64,000 bases of DNA from Viola odorata. Lineage: Eukaryota; Streptophyta; Magnoliopsida; Malpighiales; Violaceae. This document shows, piece after piece, positions 53,001 through 63,383 of this stretch. The stretch is from positions 36,318,579 to 36,382,578 of the forward strand of contig OY829542.1 of assembly GCA_963691705.1 (NCBI GenBank), written 5' to 3'. The first letter of the stretch is position 1. Each line of letters opens with the position of its first letter. Below the pieces are notes generated by a model. It had not been told where the DNA came from. It worked only from the letters and a program-made list of their open reading frames with translations, and searched no databases. The position numbers and the translations under genes are program-made.

Positions 53001-55576
53001 TTGTCAAGGGGTTGAGCGCGTTTTTCATCACCCTGCTCGTAGGGGTCTGCCGCTATACACACGTATCTATCGCAGCTTGTCTGAGTCATGAGCGAATAGC
53101 ATTCTGCCGCCAGTTTCTGATCACCTTTTATCGATACCACCCCGTCCCAGGAGGGGTATTTCATCTTTAGATGTTTTTGTGATATCGCCGCTCCAAAGCG
53201 ATTGAGGAAAGGCCGTCCGAGTATGACGTTATAGGGCAGATTCAGATCCACAACAAGGAACAACAAATTCTCTGACCGTTTGTAAGTGTCTTCTCGGAAG
53301 TATACGGGTAAGGTGATTACTCCCGTAACAGGGATAGGGGTCCCATCCACTCCGACTATGGGTCTCTTACTAGGCGTTAACTCATCGTGGGGGCGTTTCA
53401 TGAGGTTATAAGCTTCCAGCGAAAAAAGGTTCACGGCACTCCCGTTGTCCACAAGAGTCCTTCTTATACCATGACTGGCGATGACAGGTGTGACTACCAA
53501 GGCGTCATTATGGGGATAGATAACGCCTTTTTCATCCTCTTCTGAAAAGGATAAGATCATGCGATCAAGTATGTCTATTGCTCCACCTTTCTTTGTCATG
53601 CCGTCTCGCATACGCTTTTCCCCTTTCGCCACCATCGACTGTTCTGATTCATCTGCGTAGGGGATCCCTCCCGCTATGATATTGATTATGGGGATGTCGT
53701 CGCCATCTATCGCGAAGGTTTCCACACCCTTTCCTTTGGGAGCGTTATCCGGCTGTGGGACTGGAGGGGGCCTTGGTCGTTCGTCTGCCGCTTTTCTTAT
53801 CGGATTGTTTCGGGCATCTTCCCTTACTTGAGTCGCAAATTCTCCCAGATATCCTTCCTCCACCAAGCGTTCTATCGCCCACTTTAATTCTCTGCAAGCC
53901 TCTGTGGAATGTCCTCTGGCTTTATGGAATTTACAGTAAGCGTTTTCTCTTCTGCCTAAAAGCACTCCAGGTTTCGTGGGTGCAGGATAACGGATAGGAA
54001 GATCTCGCTGTTCCGCTATTGCCAAGATCTCCGCTCTTGGTACATTCAAGGAGGGAAAATCCGGATCATACGCCCGATTTTTGTTAGCGTTCCCTTGACG
54101 TTGATGAGGGGAACTACCTTGTCTTCCTTTCGAGGCATTTCCTTTTTGCTTATCGTAGGTCTTTGGGATGTAATCTTTCCGTCGAGCGTAATCATCAGTG
54201 TAATGATCGTCAACCAGAGGATTTGCGGGAGCGGCAGGGATGTGAGGTGCCCCAGGCGGCATATTAAATGTTCTATTTCTATTTTCTTCTTCTTCCATTT
54301 TCGCATAATTATGGGCTTTAAGTCTTAGTGCGTCCAAGGATATTGGAGGATCCACCATCAATGCATCTTTCAGTTTTCCATAATGGCAGTTTCTTTTCAG
54401 AGCTTCTATGGCGAAATCAACGGTAACGCCCGGCGTTAATGACATTTCCAGATCGAATCGGCTGAGAAATTCTTTCAATGTCTCTTGGGGCTTCCGCTGT
54501 ATGTCAAATAACGCTGCGGTAGATTTCCGAATTGGAATTGCTGTACTAAATCTGCTCCGAAATTTGGATTCCAACTGTGCGAAGTTACTAATGGATCCGC
54601 CAGGAAGACCTTCAAACCAAAGACGAGCAACTCCCGATAAGGTCATAATAAATATCTGACATAAAGCCGTATCACTGTGGGTTTGAAACTGGACGAAATC
54701 CTTCACTTTGTTGATGTGCGAAATAGGATCTTTAGTACCATCATAAGTATCAGCGGGAAGCTTCACTCGCCTGCTGACCCTGTGACGTCTTACACGACGA
54801 CTGAAAGGGTGACCTGAGGTATCATCAAGAATCTCACGCGCATGACGTGGGGGAGATATGTCTCCTTGTCGCCCTCCTTCCCTTGGTTCAGGTATATGAT
54901 GTCGCCTGGGAGACCGACTGCGACTCCTGGGAGAACGACTTCGATATCTTCTGCTACTGGATCTTTCACTGTATACGGGAGATAAACTCCTGTTTGTTCC
55001 TTCCCTCCGTCCGGCCCAACGGTTCCTTAACGCCTCAAGCTGCCTGTCTTCCTGCAGAGGAAGTCTTTGCGGTATTTGTGGTACATAAGCCTCTACTACT
55101 CCTTGAGTGAGCTGTACATGACCAACCGGGGGATTTCCTGCGGATAAAGGCACTTGGGGGTTCTCTGGAAACAACGGGGGCAAAGGTCGATCAGCAACAA
55201 TAGATGGTGTAAATATGACGCGAGGAGGAACGCTAGATCCAGAAGCACCAGGCGTGACTCTAGTGGCCATTTCAGTCAAATATTCCAAGCGGGAACAAAG
55301 GGCCGCTATTTCCATAGCAAAGGGATTTTCATTGTTAAGCACAGATCCTTCCAAAAGAGGAGTATAAAGATCAGATCCCACCGTCTGCAATGAAGAAATG
55401 ACCGTCTGTGAGGAGATAGATCCTCCGGCGATCCCAACCGAGAGGTCCAGAGGTCCCGAGATAGTCGATTGCGTCGTCATAGAGAGGTCAGCAGTAGCAA
55501 AAGGAAATAACCGCCTGCGAGTTGAGAAAGGAATATTGGAAAATGTAGACCGGTCTGGCTCTGATCTGGCTGTCAT
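50066..55576 (-). CDS. gag-pol: Element D Gag-Pol polyprotein
   Basis: 1836 codons from ATG 55576, which matches the gag starts of B and E; a GTG-initiated extension to 55627 runs almost to the PBS and is rejected. Order: gag N-terminus, an Arg/Ser-rich segment (residues about 197-229), capsid (FVQFQTHSDTALCQIF), Cys/His cluster CKFHKARGHSTEAC (about 545), protease VDNGSAVNLFS (about 710), RT with YVDDILVKS (about 1077), a first RNase H lacking its first Asp (about 1220), a second archaeal-type RNase H with HVDGAKN, AAEYEAL, GDSKLIIDQ and EENAEAD (about 1370-1500), integrase HHCC finger (about 1590-1650) and core D, D, E (GIDILGPF, SDNGTQF, QAEVTNR). gag and pol are in one frame. A 1-bp deletion truncates the integrase tail. 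Confidence 0.95.
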   Translation of the reverse strand: MTARSEPDRSTFSNIPFSTRRRLFPFATADLSMTTQSTISGPLDLSVGIAGGSISSQTVISSLQTVGSDLYTPLLEGSVLNNENPFAMEIAALCSRLEYLTEMATRVTPGASGSSVPPRVIFTPSIVADRPLPPLFPENPQVPLSAGNPPVGHVQLTQGVVEAYVPQIPQRLPLQEDRQLEALRNRWAGRREGTNRSLSPVYSERSSSRRYRSRSPRSRSRSPRRHHIPEPREGGRQGDISPPRHAREILDDTSGHPFSRRVRRHRVSRRVKLPADTYDGTKDPISHINKVKDFVQFQTHSDTALCQIFIMTLSGVARLWFEGLPGGSISNFAQLESKFRSRFSTAIPIRKSTAALFDIQRKPQETLKEFLSRFDLEMSLTPGVTVDFAIEALKRNCHYGKLKDALMVDPPISLDALRLKAHNYAKMEEEENRNRTFNMPPGAPHIPAAPANPLVDDHYTDDYARRKDYIPKTYDKQKGNASKGRQGSSPHQRQGNANKNRAYDPDFPSLNVPRAEILAIAEQRDLPIRYPAPTKPGVLLGRRENAYCKFHKARGHSTEACRELKWAIERLVEEGYLGEFATQVREDARNNPIRKAADERPRPPPVPQPDNAPKGKGVETFAIDGDDIPIINIIAGGIPYADESEQSMVAKGEKRMRDGMTKKGGAIDILDRMILSFSEEDEKGVIYPHNDALVVTPVIASHGIRRTLVDNGSAVNLFSLEAYNLMKRPHDELTPSKRPIVGVDGTPIPVTGVITLPVYFREDTYKRSENLLFLVVDLNLPYNVILGRPFLNRFGAAISQKHLKMKYPSWDGVVSIKGDQKLAAECYSLMTQTSCDRYVCIAADPYEQGDEKRAQPLDKMVPVSVIGKEGASFLVSDKLSPAENLQLARLLNKCQGNFAWKPADMTGISREIAEHRLNVDPDAKSVQQKRRAFSTEKASAVEKEVVKLLDAGFIREVQYPTWLANPVLVPNPNGDWRMCIDFTNLNDACPKDCYPLPRIDQLVDQTAGYAYLSSLDANFGYHQIPMALEDEEKTAFLTPKATYCYTAMPFGLKNAGATFQRMANKIFEEQIGRNVEAYVDDILVKSANFHDHLQDLKEVFDVMKRYRMKLNPRKCMFAFQTGKFLGYVVSQKGIQPNPSKVKAIHDMISPRTVKEVQRLTGRVIALGRFVSKQGEKCLPFFKVIRRKATFGWTPECEQAFVDLKDYLSSDLLLTRPESGDTLYLYLGAADEVVSAVLIRDDNHTHRPVYFVSHVLKDAELRYARIEKIAFALIQAARKMDRYFQSYPIVVLTDQPLKRIFRKPESSGRMLIWALELEQYGLRYQSRPSVKAQVLADFIAECSFTEDPLSGVPEAEWNDMDLPFPETYTDLWIVHVDGAKNQELAGAGVFINGPHNMHIRYAIRILQPLSNNAAEYEALLAGLRIGREFSSKGRRDTGQTGDLRLKICGDSKLIIDQVSGHSQAREPIMVQYLSKVTRELVEIKKEGMQVSFEHVPREENAEADYLAKLAANPEASIPKDVYYRELSVPSFMEEQASLCVNELEDDWRIPVIKYLMHEELPDGNAEKMKVLRQAARCMYYNGDLIRRCFSHPAAKCITEQEGLHTLREIHEGICGMHASGGTMAAQVFRSGFYWPTIRRDCHDYVQACPKCQEFARIPRRPATEISEIIAPCPFAKWGIDILGPFPKARSQLKFVIVAVDYFTKWAEAEAVATITAEKTWRFFKHQVIMRFGVPLILVSDNGTQFTSQFFKDQCSEFGIEQRFSSVAHPQTNGQAEVTNRSILSGIKKNLEGSKKKWADELPYVMWAYRMTVKVSTGETPFTLAFGTEAVTPVEIGP

Positions 55577-55640
55577 AACCGTTCCGATCTCCCAACTAAA
55601 CGGAGCTTGGCTATTAAGGACGCTCACTTAATACACCAAG

Positions 55641-55659
55641 ACTCTCAATGAAAGCACCA
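55641..55659 (-). promoter_or_regulatory. Primer binding site of element D
   Basis: TGGTGCTTTCATTGAGAGT (minus strand), two bases inside the LTR; one base differs from the site in B and E. Confidence 0.75.
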
Positions 55660-55661
55660 TT

Positions 55662-56197
55662 TGATAAGATCCGAGATCTCTTCTGGTCGGAAACGGCTGC
55701 TGCAGCTAGTCGGATGGGAAGCGATCGGTGTCGGAGGTACCTGCAAAGCACCGGAGGGGGACTCCGGCGTAGACACTCCGATGCTTAAGTCAGTTCGAGT
55801 TTTCAGAATGGTAGAGATTCTCCAAGATGATCTCGATCTTACCTTCTGTTTGGAAAGATGGGGGTATTTATAGGCCGAAGTTGGCGATACCTGACAGCGA
55901 TAGGGGTGCAGCGATAAGCATCGTCCGAAGTTATCGCTTCCAGCGATAATAGGTAAGCCATCGCGGGCGATCATCATGTAAGGCCTATCAAGAGCAACAT
56001 CCTCTCCGTTCCCCTAGGATGGGATGACGCCGTGCGCGTAAAGATGCATGAGATCCCCCCCCGCTGAAGTCGACCATCCTAGGAAACTTCCGCCGGCCCG
56101 GGCGATAGGTTGGTTTTTCAGGGAAGCGTATAGAAACTCATCAAGGATAGATGCCGTAGCTACAATATTGCCGTCAGGAGCATTCCAATTGTTATCA
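55662..56197 (-). repeat. Element D 5' LTR (right copy)
   Basis: 536 bp, TG...CA, followed by ATGAG. TATAAATA (minus) at 55865-55872. The U3 hairpin arms 56013-56022 and 56074-56083 are perfect, with C8 at 56055-56062 in the loop. Confidence 0.96.
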
Positions 56198-56202
56198 ATG
56201 AG

Positions 56203-56622
56203 AAACAATAGTGAAAACTTACAAAGACACGAATGAAGAATGACACAAAAGGATTTGTGTTTCGGAAGCTGAAAGAAAGCTTGACTCGTCCAATGGTAGC
56301 CCACGTCAAGTGTCGAAAAGCTTACCTAGCGATCTTGTCCCTTGCTTTTGACTTGTGTTGATTTTTTTTTTGTTATATATATATATACACAATATATATA
56401 TATATATATTTTTTTTTTGATCTCTCTTTTATTTTATTTTATCACAAGTGAAGGGACGCTCAGATCGCAAATAGATAACAAAGAAAATAAAATTTGTGTT
56501 AGTGGAAAAATTTATACAATGGACAAGACGAAGGAGTAATGAATTCGGAAAAATGGAAAAAGGAATTAATTTGTGAATTTAACGTTTACCAACCTTCGAG
56601 ACAGCAGGGCTCCGCTACCACG
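56203..56622 (-). other. Element C leader with PBS and (TA)n
   Basis: This is the 5' leader of C between its LTR and the D insertion. The PBS-like TGGTAGCGGAGCCCTGCTG (minus, 56602-56620) resembles the initiator-Met type TGGTATCAGAGC at 10 of 12 positions. An interrupted TA microsatellite is at about 56373-56410. No gene. Confidence 0.65.
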
Positions 56623-57631
56623 TGTTAGGATCCTTCGATGTTGAATTGCAAGGAACTAGTCTCGATTGGGGATGGTTCGGATAATGAAGGATTATGTAAT
56701 GTTTTTGACGAAATTCAGGAATTGGATGTTTCAGAATGAATGTGGGAAGTAGGCGCAGCGGGAATTTGTAATGGAAAGATGTATGAATTTTAGAAAGGTG
56801 TATGAAAAAAATAAGGGAATTTTAATTCAAGATTAATGGTTCTTGAATCGGGAATTTTAGAAGTGAAATATGGATGATAATATGAACAAGTAAATTCAAG
56901 AAAACCCTCTCGTTAATGAAGAACGAGCAACCTTTCTATATTGAATATACTTGAAATATCGAACTCAAACTTGCAATGAATTTGCCAGCTTAAGATCGAA
57001 AGTTTACAAGAAATTTAGGGAAAGAAAATAAGAAAATTACAAGAAATAATTAAACTAAAAATGGCTTCAAGATTGAGTGTTTATCAATGATCAAAAAGCC
57101 CGTGTTAAAGGAAACTAAACATATCTATTTATAGCTGCCAAATTCCAAGCCTTGGACTTAATTCAGCCCTCACTACCAGATTGCGTGGACGACGTGGGCA
57201 CTGGACGTGTGGAGCAAGGCCTGGTCTTGTGGCATCGTGGGCTGGGACGTGTGGAAGCAGCGTTGGTGGGCGCAGGAGTGGGCTGCTGCTGGAACGACGC
57301 CATGTGCTGCTGCTGCGTGGACTAGAGTTGGGCGAGCAAGCTGGTCTGGGCCGGGTTGCTGCTGCGTGCGTTGATGGGCTGCTGCTTGCTTGTTGCGTGC
57401 TGGGCTGGGCAGGACAGTGGGCCCTGGCTAGCGTATGGGCTGCTGCTGCTGGTCTTGGGCTGAATGGAGTTTGCGCATACATTCTCCTTTGGTCCTTGGA
57501 TTTGTATGCATGAACTCCATTGATCCTTAGACTTTGGGTGCTCCTCCTCGTAGTGTAAATGTTGGAGAATAAGTGCTACAAGATTTTGACGTTGGCTTCG
57601 AGTACGCGATGCTATCGGCGCGATCGTATCA
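56623..57631 (-). repeat. Element C 5' LTR (right copy)
   Basis: 1009 bp, starting TGTTAGGATCC and ending CGTATCA, followed by CAAGG. A GCTGCTGCT-rich segment (about 57280-57460) yields long but meaningless Ala/Pro-rich frames. Confidence 0.93.
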
Positions 57632-57636
57632 CAAGG

Positions 57637-58163
57637 CTAAGTGATCCCCCTAGCAACAAAGGGCGGCATCAATCTGTATACAACACGAGCAGAGATGATA
57701 CTGATTCATCCTCTTAGACATCACCAAAGAGATGATAGGGCAGCGTTGGCCATGAGACATGTGGAAACAACTTCGCGATTCTCAAACAGAGAAACACCCG
57801 AAGGAAGATACCGAGGAGAAGACCATCTCAAAAGCCAAGTTATCCTGGCCACCAGAGAAATACTATGTCCCTGAAGACAGAAATGCCTTAACAATTCACA
57901 GGCAAGGCGTCGCAATAAAAGCACGCGCTAACGCTGCGGATAGTCAACCGCATAAGGTATGATGATTACATCATTGTGATTTTAGTAATAACGTTTGCTA
58001 ACTATATTGTGACAGCAACATCGCAAAACAAAAATGGCAAAGAAATTCCAGACAAAAAGCAACACTCTAAGAGAAAACCGATACTGTCAATATTACAAAA
58101 CGTCCCGCAAGGATAGATAGAGGCATGTTAATATCAAAAAACCAAAAAAGTAAAGCGCAGTGC
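57637..58163. other. Element E spacer right of the C insertion
   Basis: Continuation of the E sequence that left off at 33876. It is the 3' flank of antisense gene 4 (minus strand). No gene or repeat is recognised; AT content is moderate. Confidence 0.5.
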
Positions 58164-59312
58164 CTATTTAACAGCTAACGCAGTACCACCACCCTGCCCA
58201 GCAGCCCGACTCTTGTGGAAATCATCATCAGTTATGAGCAAGGACCTTCTATCAAAATAGACACCAAGATCTTTGACTCGAAGAGTGTCTATCCCATGAA
58301 CCTCCATAAAACCATCCGACATGATCATGACCCCCTCCTTCATACACCAATGATATTTTTCAGTAGAAAGAGCAACCTCAGCGGACAGCTCGGTGTTCCT
58401 GTGCCTCTCCACCTCTAGTTGGGCCTCTCTCTCAGAGAGTCGTACGGACAAAGCGGTACCCTTCTCTTTTTCTTTCTCCAGGGCATGCCTAGCGATCTCT
58501 GCCTCTTGCTTAGCGACCTCAGCTTCTCGCTTAGCGTTCTTTGCCTCCTGTCGGGCAACAGTCGCAGCATCAAGCAGCCCCTGACGCTCATTCGTCAGCC
58601 TGTCTACCTCCCTCCACTCGTCTGCCTCTACCCTGGCGTCACCCTCATCCAAATAATGGAGATGGCAGAAGGAAGAAAATATCCGAGAGTAAAGGAAATT
58701 TATACGTTCTTGGCAGCTTCTAGCAAAAAACGCATCTCTCTCCCTGTGATGCGACATCATTTGAGCTATCAGCTAAGATGTAGACGCAAAGGCAGCATCA
58801 TTCCCATCGGTCTCTAAAACCTGAAAGGTTTCTTCTCTAAAACCCCTCAAGTTAACTTGATGAGTGGCAAGACTGGGAGGAAGGTAAGAGTTGACGCCAA
58901 TCATCAAAGCAGAAGCAGTATTGCCCCTCTCGGCAAGAGGTGGAGGTGTAGGAACAAAAAATAGAACAGGAGGAGAAAGAGGTTGGTTAGCAGAGCCTCC
59001 CATGTCTAAAGACCCACCCCCAGCAAGCAGCAAAAAGTCAGGACCCGGCATATCCGGTTGAAACCCCACAACGGTAGATAAAGAGTGAAGCGGAGAATCA
59101 ACAAAGGTGTGAAAATCCCCATTAGGGTTAACACCTTGAGATTACTAGACAGGTGCACCACCTTCCGCAAAAGTTGTCAGAGGAGGGTTAATGCCAGACG
59201 ATGACGGGCTATTCTGGAGACTATAGCGATCCCTTTTTTGACGGTTTGCGAGGTCATCGGCGAAGGACATGTCTTCGTCAGGAAGAGAATGGGCAGACAC
59301 GGTGACAATTCC

Positions 59313-59385
59313 CTAGGAGAAGCAAAGCACCATAAGAAAACCGTAAAGAGCAAAAGAAAGCGGTAGGAGTAATGAATAAAAATAC
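59313..59385 (-). other. Intron 2 of antisense gene 4 (element E)
   Basis: 73 bp on the minus strand, CAG|GTATTT...CTCCTAG|G. Same place as intron 2 of D. Confidence 0.7.
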
Positions 59386-59723
59386 CTGGGCAGACGGGGA
59401 GATCAAGGGGATCCCTTGAGGAACTGTGTCAAAAGTCACTTCTGAAGAAGCGGTAGCTAGGGAGTGAGCGAGATGAGTATCACTCGCTTTCTTGCTTTTT
59501 TTCTTCTTGGCGACGCGAGGTCGTGAAGAGGATGCTTGAATAGTATCAGCGGTAACAACAACCCTTTGAGAAGGGGAGGTGACCAAAGTAACAACGGTAG
59601 ATCCTCCCTCAGTGACAGTTCCCCCTTCAGCAGCAGCAGCAGCAGCGGCAGCCTGCTCTTTTCTTTTCTGCTCTCTTCTCTTCTTCCTCCGGATATATTC
59701 AGGCTCCCAACCGGGCAGAACTG

Positions 59724-59794
59724 CTGCATATTTATGGAAAGATGTCAGCGTTAGTACTACCTAGAAATGCAAAGAAAGAGGAATAAACACTCAC
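59724..59794 (-). other. Intron 1 of antisense gene 4 (element E)
   Basis: 71 bp, GTGAGT donor, TACTAAC (minus, within 59749-59756), acceptor ATATGCAG. The TACTAACGCTGAC block is identical to B and D. Confidence 0.78.
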
Positions 59795-60538
59795 CCATTT
59801 TACATTTCTCAACATCCTCCCCGTTAGCCACTTTGCGGGTGTCAACGCTAAAGTTCAGTTGGAGTAAATTTTGCAACCAACCAGCCTCCGGTTTGGAAAG
59901 CGGTTTCCTGTTACCCCAAGCCCCATCTTTAATCTCCTGATTAAAATCGGTCCTCCACAAGGGTTCTGGCAGGTCAACAATAAAGAATCCTTCTTTCCAC
60001 CCAAGAATGGAAGACTCCAGACCCATGAGTTTCCAAGTGAAGGGCTTCAGTGACTCGTCGTCATAACGGGGCGATATCGATATCACCCCTTTACGAGAAT
60101 ACAACTGAAAAATATTGTGAAATAATGCTAACGTAGGAGACTCAATCTCCTTGAACCGGCACAGTGACGCAAAAGCACTAACAACGCAAACTGCGTTAGG
60201 GCTCAATTGGGCCGGGTGCAAGTCAGAATCGGCCAGTAGCAGTTTCATAAAGGAATCAAGGGGAAGCTGGAACCCATGATCAAAAAATTTGGCATATAAC
60301 ACCCTACTATTATCAGGCATTTCACTATTAAGGCAGAGCGGATCAGAAGCAACTTTAGTGGTATAGCCTCCAGGGAGTTGAACGTTGAGCGCAGCTAATC
60401 TGCGATGAACTAAGGACAAGCTATAGAGAGAAGTAGGGGTATTATCAATCTTCTCTTCCCAGCAGATTTTTTAGAATCTTCTCCCTCAACAATGGGTCTT
60501 TTTTTAATAGCAGATTTTTTAGAGCGAGTTTTCACCAT

Positions 60539-61180
60539 AACTAATAAAAAGAAGGGAGCAAAAGAAAGAAGTGATGTGTGTACCTTTGTAAAAGAAACAC
60601 CAGGGATCCCAGAACGAAGGAGCGGCGAGTTAGTTTCCAAAAAAATGCGATGAGTCAGGAAAGAGATAAAAAAGAAAAGAGGAGGCGAGGAAAACATTAT
60701 ATATAACCGTAAATGGGTCAAAAGATACCAGTGTTCAACTGACATGTGGCAAAATAGCGTGTGAGAAGGACGCGACACGCGCGAAAGACGTAACTTTTGA
60801 AAAAAGGGGGAAGACACTTCAGTCCTCGCTGCTCCCTAGAAGGCGCCTGTTCAAACGTCTCACCATGAGAAAGACACGTGTCTTTCTTCATCATTGCTTT
60901 TCGATCGCATTAATTAAGGGACTCGCAGCATTTAATGCTCTGAAAAGTAGCGCCAGCTCGGACTCATGGTCTTAAGAAATGACGCATCAGGAGAAAGGCG
61001 CTAACAAAGTATAAGCGGCATCAATAATATACTAAAACCCAACGCTTAAGAAAGAAGCGACAAGGGCCCGGCAACGTTAGCATTATTACAGAGAAAGCAA
61101 AGGCCAAATGAATTTATGGTGTGATAGCTTGAAGAATAAAAGAAGTTCAAATGAGAATGAAATAACAGTAGGGGGGAGAT
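60539..61180 (-). promoter_or_regulatory. Promoter region of antisense gene 4 (element E)
   Basis: TATATA at about 60699-60706, 165 bp before the ATG; G-box CACGTG 60875-60880; palindrome core AGCATTTAATGCT at 60927-60939. Same order and spacing as B and D. The stretch 60950-61180 is the 3' flank of gene 3. Confidence 0.6.
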
Positions 61181-63383
61181 CTAGGAATCCTTCGCGGCAC
61201 TCGAGTCACCCGGTAGGGGAGTTCGTCGTGCAACGCCATCACTGAGCCTTTCTTCCTCTAAGGCAAATGAGTTGTCTCTATTCCCATCAACTCCATCCAT
61301 TATGGCAGAAACATAATCGGCAATCTTGGCCGGATCAATGGAATCACTTTTGTAATAGGCTGCGAACCCAGAAGTAAAAGCCTCCAAGACCTTTTTTTCC
61401 ACCAGTCCATCTTCAGCGGAACCCTGGCTAACTCCTCATTTTGGGCCACCACCTCCTCGCGAAAGAAGGATTTTCTTCTTTTCCATCGCTAACTCTGCTT
61501 CCAGAACATCGACCATAGCTTTTCCTTTAGACCTCTCCCTATTCAGCTCCTTTTGTGACTCTTCTTGAAGATGCGAGAGCAGCCTCGATTGGTCTACCGG
61601 CTGGTCAAGTTGCACCTTTTGAGTGCACATCGCGCTAGTAAAATTTCGAAGTTTGTTGTCATAAGCCTCGACCAGATAGCCTAGATGGCGGAAGGCATCC
61701 AGAGAATCATTCATGACATGCCTATAGCGGGCCCTCGGAGAAAGTTGAAGAAACCTCTCTCTCTCTCTTTAGAAGAGCTCATCATTTGCCCTATCAAGGG
61801 TGCCGAGAATTAGTCTCTAGAGAAGGGATTAAGCACCCCGGCAGCACAAAGACCGTCAACGCAAAACCCTGACAAATTCATACGATAGCAGAGAGCCCCG
61901 TTAGGGCCTTCAGGAGACAGATTGATCATGGGAGTCAGAGGACAATCTCCAACGCTCACATCCGAAATAGAGGTAAAAAACAAACGCAGAAGAGCCTTGG
62001 CTGGTAGCTTAGAAGTCGGACTCGAGGGAGAAGTTGCCACTACATCCGGAATGTAGTGAGAAATTGGAGAATCAGGAGCGTTAGCTGGCGTAGGAGGATC
62101 TGCCACTAATAAGACTTCACCAGCAGAAGGAAGGATAATTGTTGGCACTTCAACAATTTTCACGGTTCGAGAAGTGCCTGCCACAGAAGAAACGTTAGGC
62201 ATCGCGGTAGCCGTTGCGATAGCATTATTGGAGAAAGCCCCGGAAGCTCGCTCATTTATCTCCACCCTCAATTTTTTTCATTGAAGCTAGGTAGCATGGC
62301 AGAGGTCCGGTTTGATATCCATATCCTCGTTATCGTTGTCACCGCTGCTGTCGCTCTCAATTATCCTAGTCGCAGACCAGCTCAGAGTTATTCCCCCACG
62401 CCGTAGCGGTAGCCAGTTATCAATAAAATGAGAAGCTCGGGCAGAGGCGTCGCGCCCTCGCCCTCCCCTAACGAGTGTCTTAGTCCGTACCCTTTTAGGT
62501 GGAACAACCTGATGGCTGGAGATCCCGGTAGGAGGAGAGGCCGGTATAGTTCGGAGCGGCACCACATTCAAAGGAGTGTTAGCCTCTCTAGAGGACTGAC
62601 CGTCAGCGTCTCCTATTAAAAGAAGGTGTCAAAATAACGAATAAGTCAAGAAAAAGTATGAAAAGAGGCGAACTCACCTATAATGCACTCTTTGAGAAGC
62701 CTATACGAGGAAAATTCTCGGATATGGAAAGACGCATTTATATCTAACAAGGCGTTAGCCTGCTCCAACTCAGTTCTGGACAGAACTGCTGGATTTGCCC
62801 AAAGGGGGCCTATAAGCTCTTGATTAAAATTTATGCGCCATTAATGGGACGGCAGCTCGAGGACAAAGAAACTGCTCTTCCAATCAGCAATCGCCCCCTC
62901 AAAGCCATGAAACCGCTGCCAGAACGACTGTACGAACGCGTCATCCCATCGCAGAGTGATATTGACTAAACAATCATGGCATGTCATGCTAAAGAATTTG
63001 CGAAATAAATTGAGATATGGGGCAAAAATGTTCTTCAATTCGTAAGCGCGAAGAAAGGTATAAACCCCACACCATGAAGAAGGGGTTATCTGGGCAGGAT
63101 TAAGCTTATACTCCTACAGCAACGCTAGTATTGAATCATGAACTGGGAAACGAAAGCCATAAAGAAACATTTTAAAATAAACTAGCCTACAGTGTCCTCA
63201 TGCTGGATCGTGGAGTCGCATGGTATCTTCAGGAATCAAAGGCTCATGTCCAGGGGGAAAGGTAATACCATGCTCCTCTAATTCGGCTTTTAAAACCATC
63301 TCGCACGTGAAAATACTGGGCATTCGTGCGATCTCTGGATCCATCAGTTTCCAGAGAACCCGACTGGGCCTACTTCTAACCAT
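61181..63383 (-). pseudogene. Antisense gene 3 (element E), decayed
   Basis: ATG 63383 (MVRSRPSRVLWKLMDPEIARMPSIF). Stops at about 63198, 63116 and 62840 cut exon 1, whose remaining text (IFAPYLNLFRKFFSMTCHDCLVNITLRWDD) matches D. The intron 62613-62677 is intact. Exon 2 keeps LRTIPASPPTGISS, SHFIDNWLPLRRG, the MNLSGFCVDGLCAAGVLNP block and part of the coiled coil, but is split by several frameshifts and stops (near 62285, 61805, 61720 and 61430). Confidence 0.78.
62613..62677 (-). other. Intron of antisense gene 3 (element E)
   Basis: 65 bp, GTGAGT...TTAATAG on the minus strand. Position as in B and D. Confidence 0.75.

Larger units (their letters stand above)
40106..56197 (-). mobile_element. 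Element D: young Tat-lineage Ty3/gypsy element with nearly intact gag-pol and antisense cassette
   Basis: The two LTRs are each 536 bp (40106-40641, 55662-56197) and differ at five positions by eye, four of them at CpG. Perfect duplication ATGAG at 40101-40105 and 56198-56202. PBS 55641-55659; one gag-pol frame 55576-50066 and an integrase tail in another frame. Beyond a tandem array (49159-49602), the plus strand carries genes 4, 3, 2 and 1 of the cassette between 48603 and 41614. If a rate of 1.3e-8 per site per year applied, five differences would mean roughly 0.4 million years; the rate is borrowed from grasses, so this is only an order of magnitude. Confidence 0.97.
33882..57631 (-). mobile_element. 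Element C: CRM-like Ty3/gypsy retrotransposon, interrupted by element D
   Basis: LTRs 33882-34855 and 56623-57631. A perfect CAAGG duplication (33877-33881, 57632-57636) shows insertion into element E. gag-pol reads leftward from 39807 to 34570. RT (YFDD), a single RNase H and integrase motifs resemble the plant centromeric (CRM) group of chromoviruses, and the pol frame runs through the polypurine tract into the 3' LTR, a known CRM habit. By eye about 33 substitutions in 974 aligned LTR bases plus one 35-bp indel. At least five in-frame stops make it inactive. Confidence 0.9.
58164..60538 (-). pseudogene. Antisense gene 4 (element E), decayed
   Basis: Minus strand. ATG 60536-60538 (MVKTRSKKSAIKK), then a one-base frameshift near 60470. 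Exon 1 continues with VLYAKFFDHGFQLPLDSFM, NPAQLSPNA-type residues and ISISPRYDDESLKPFTWK to 59795. Intron 1 59724-59794 and intron 2 59313-59385 keep GT...AG. Exon 3 has stops near 59140 and 58770, but the coiled coil (EAKNAKREAEVAKQEAEIARH) and the end (GVMIMSDGFMEVHGIDTLRV) remain recognisable. Homologous to 46248-48603. Confidence 0.78.

Noticed and set aside
55577..55627. GTG-started N-terminal extension of the D polyprotein
   Set aside because: ATG 55576 aligns with the gag starts of B (19079) and E (27284); the extension would begin only about 14 bases after the PBS.
56373..56410. TA-rich stretch as a replication or matrix attachment element
   Set aside because: A simple interrupted (TA)n microsatellite followed by poly-T in the C leader; nothing else supports a functional call.
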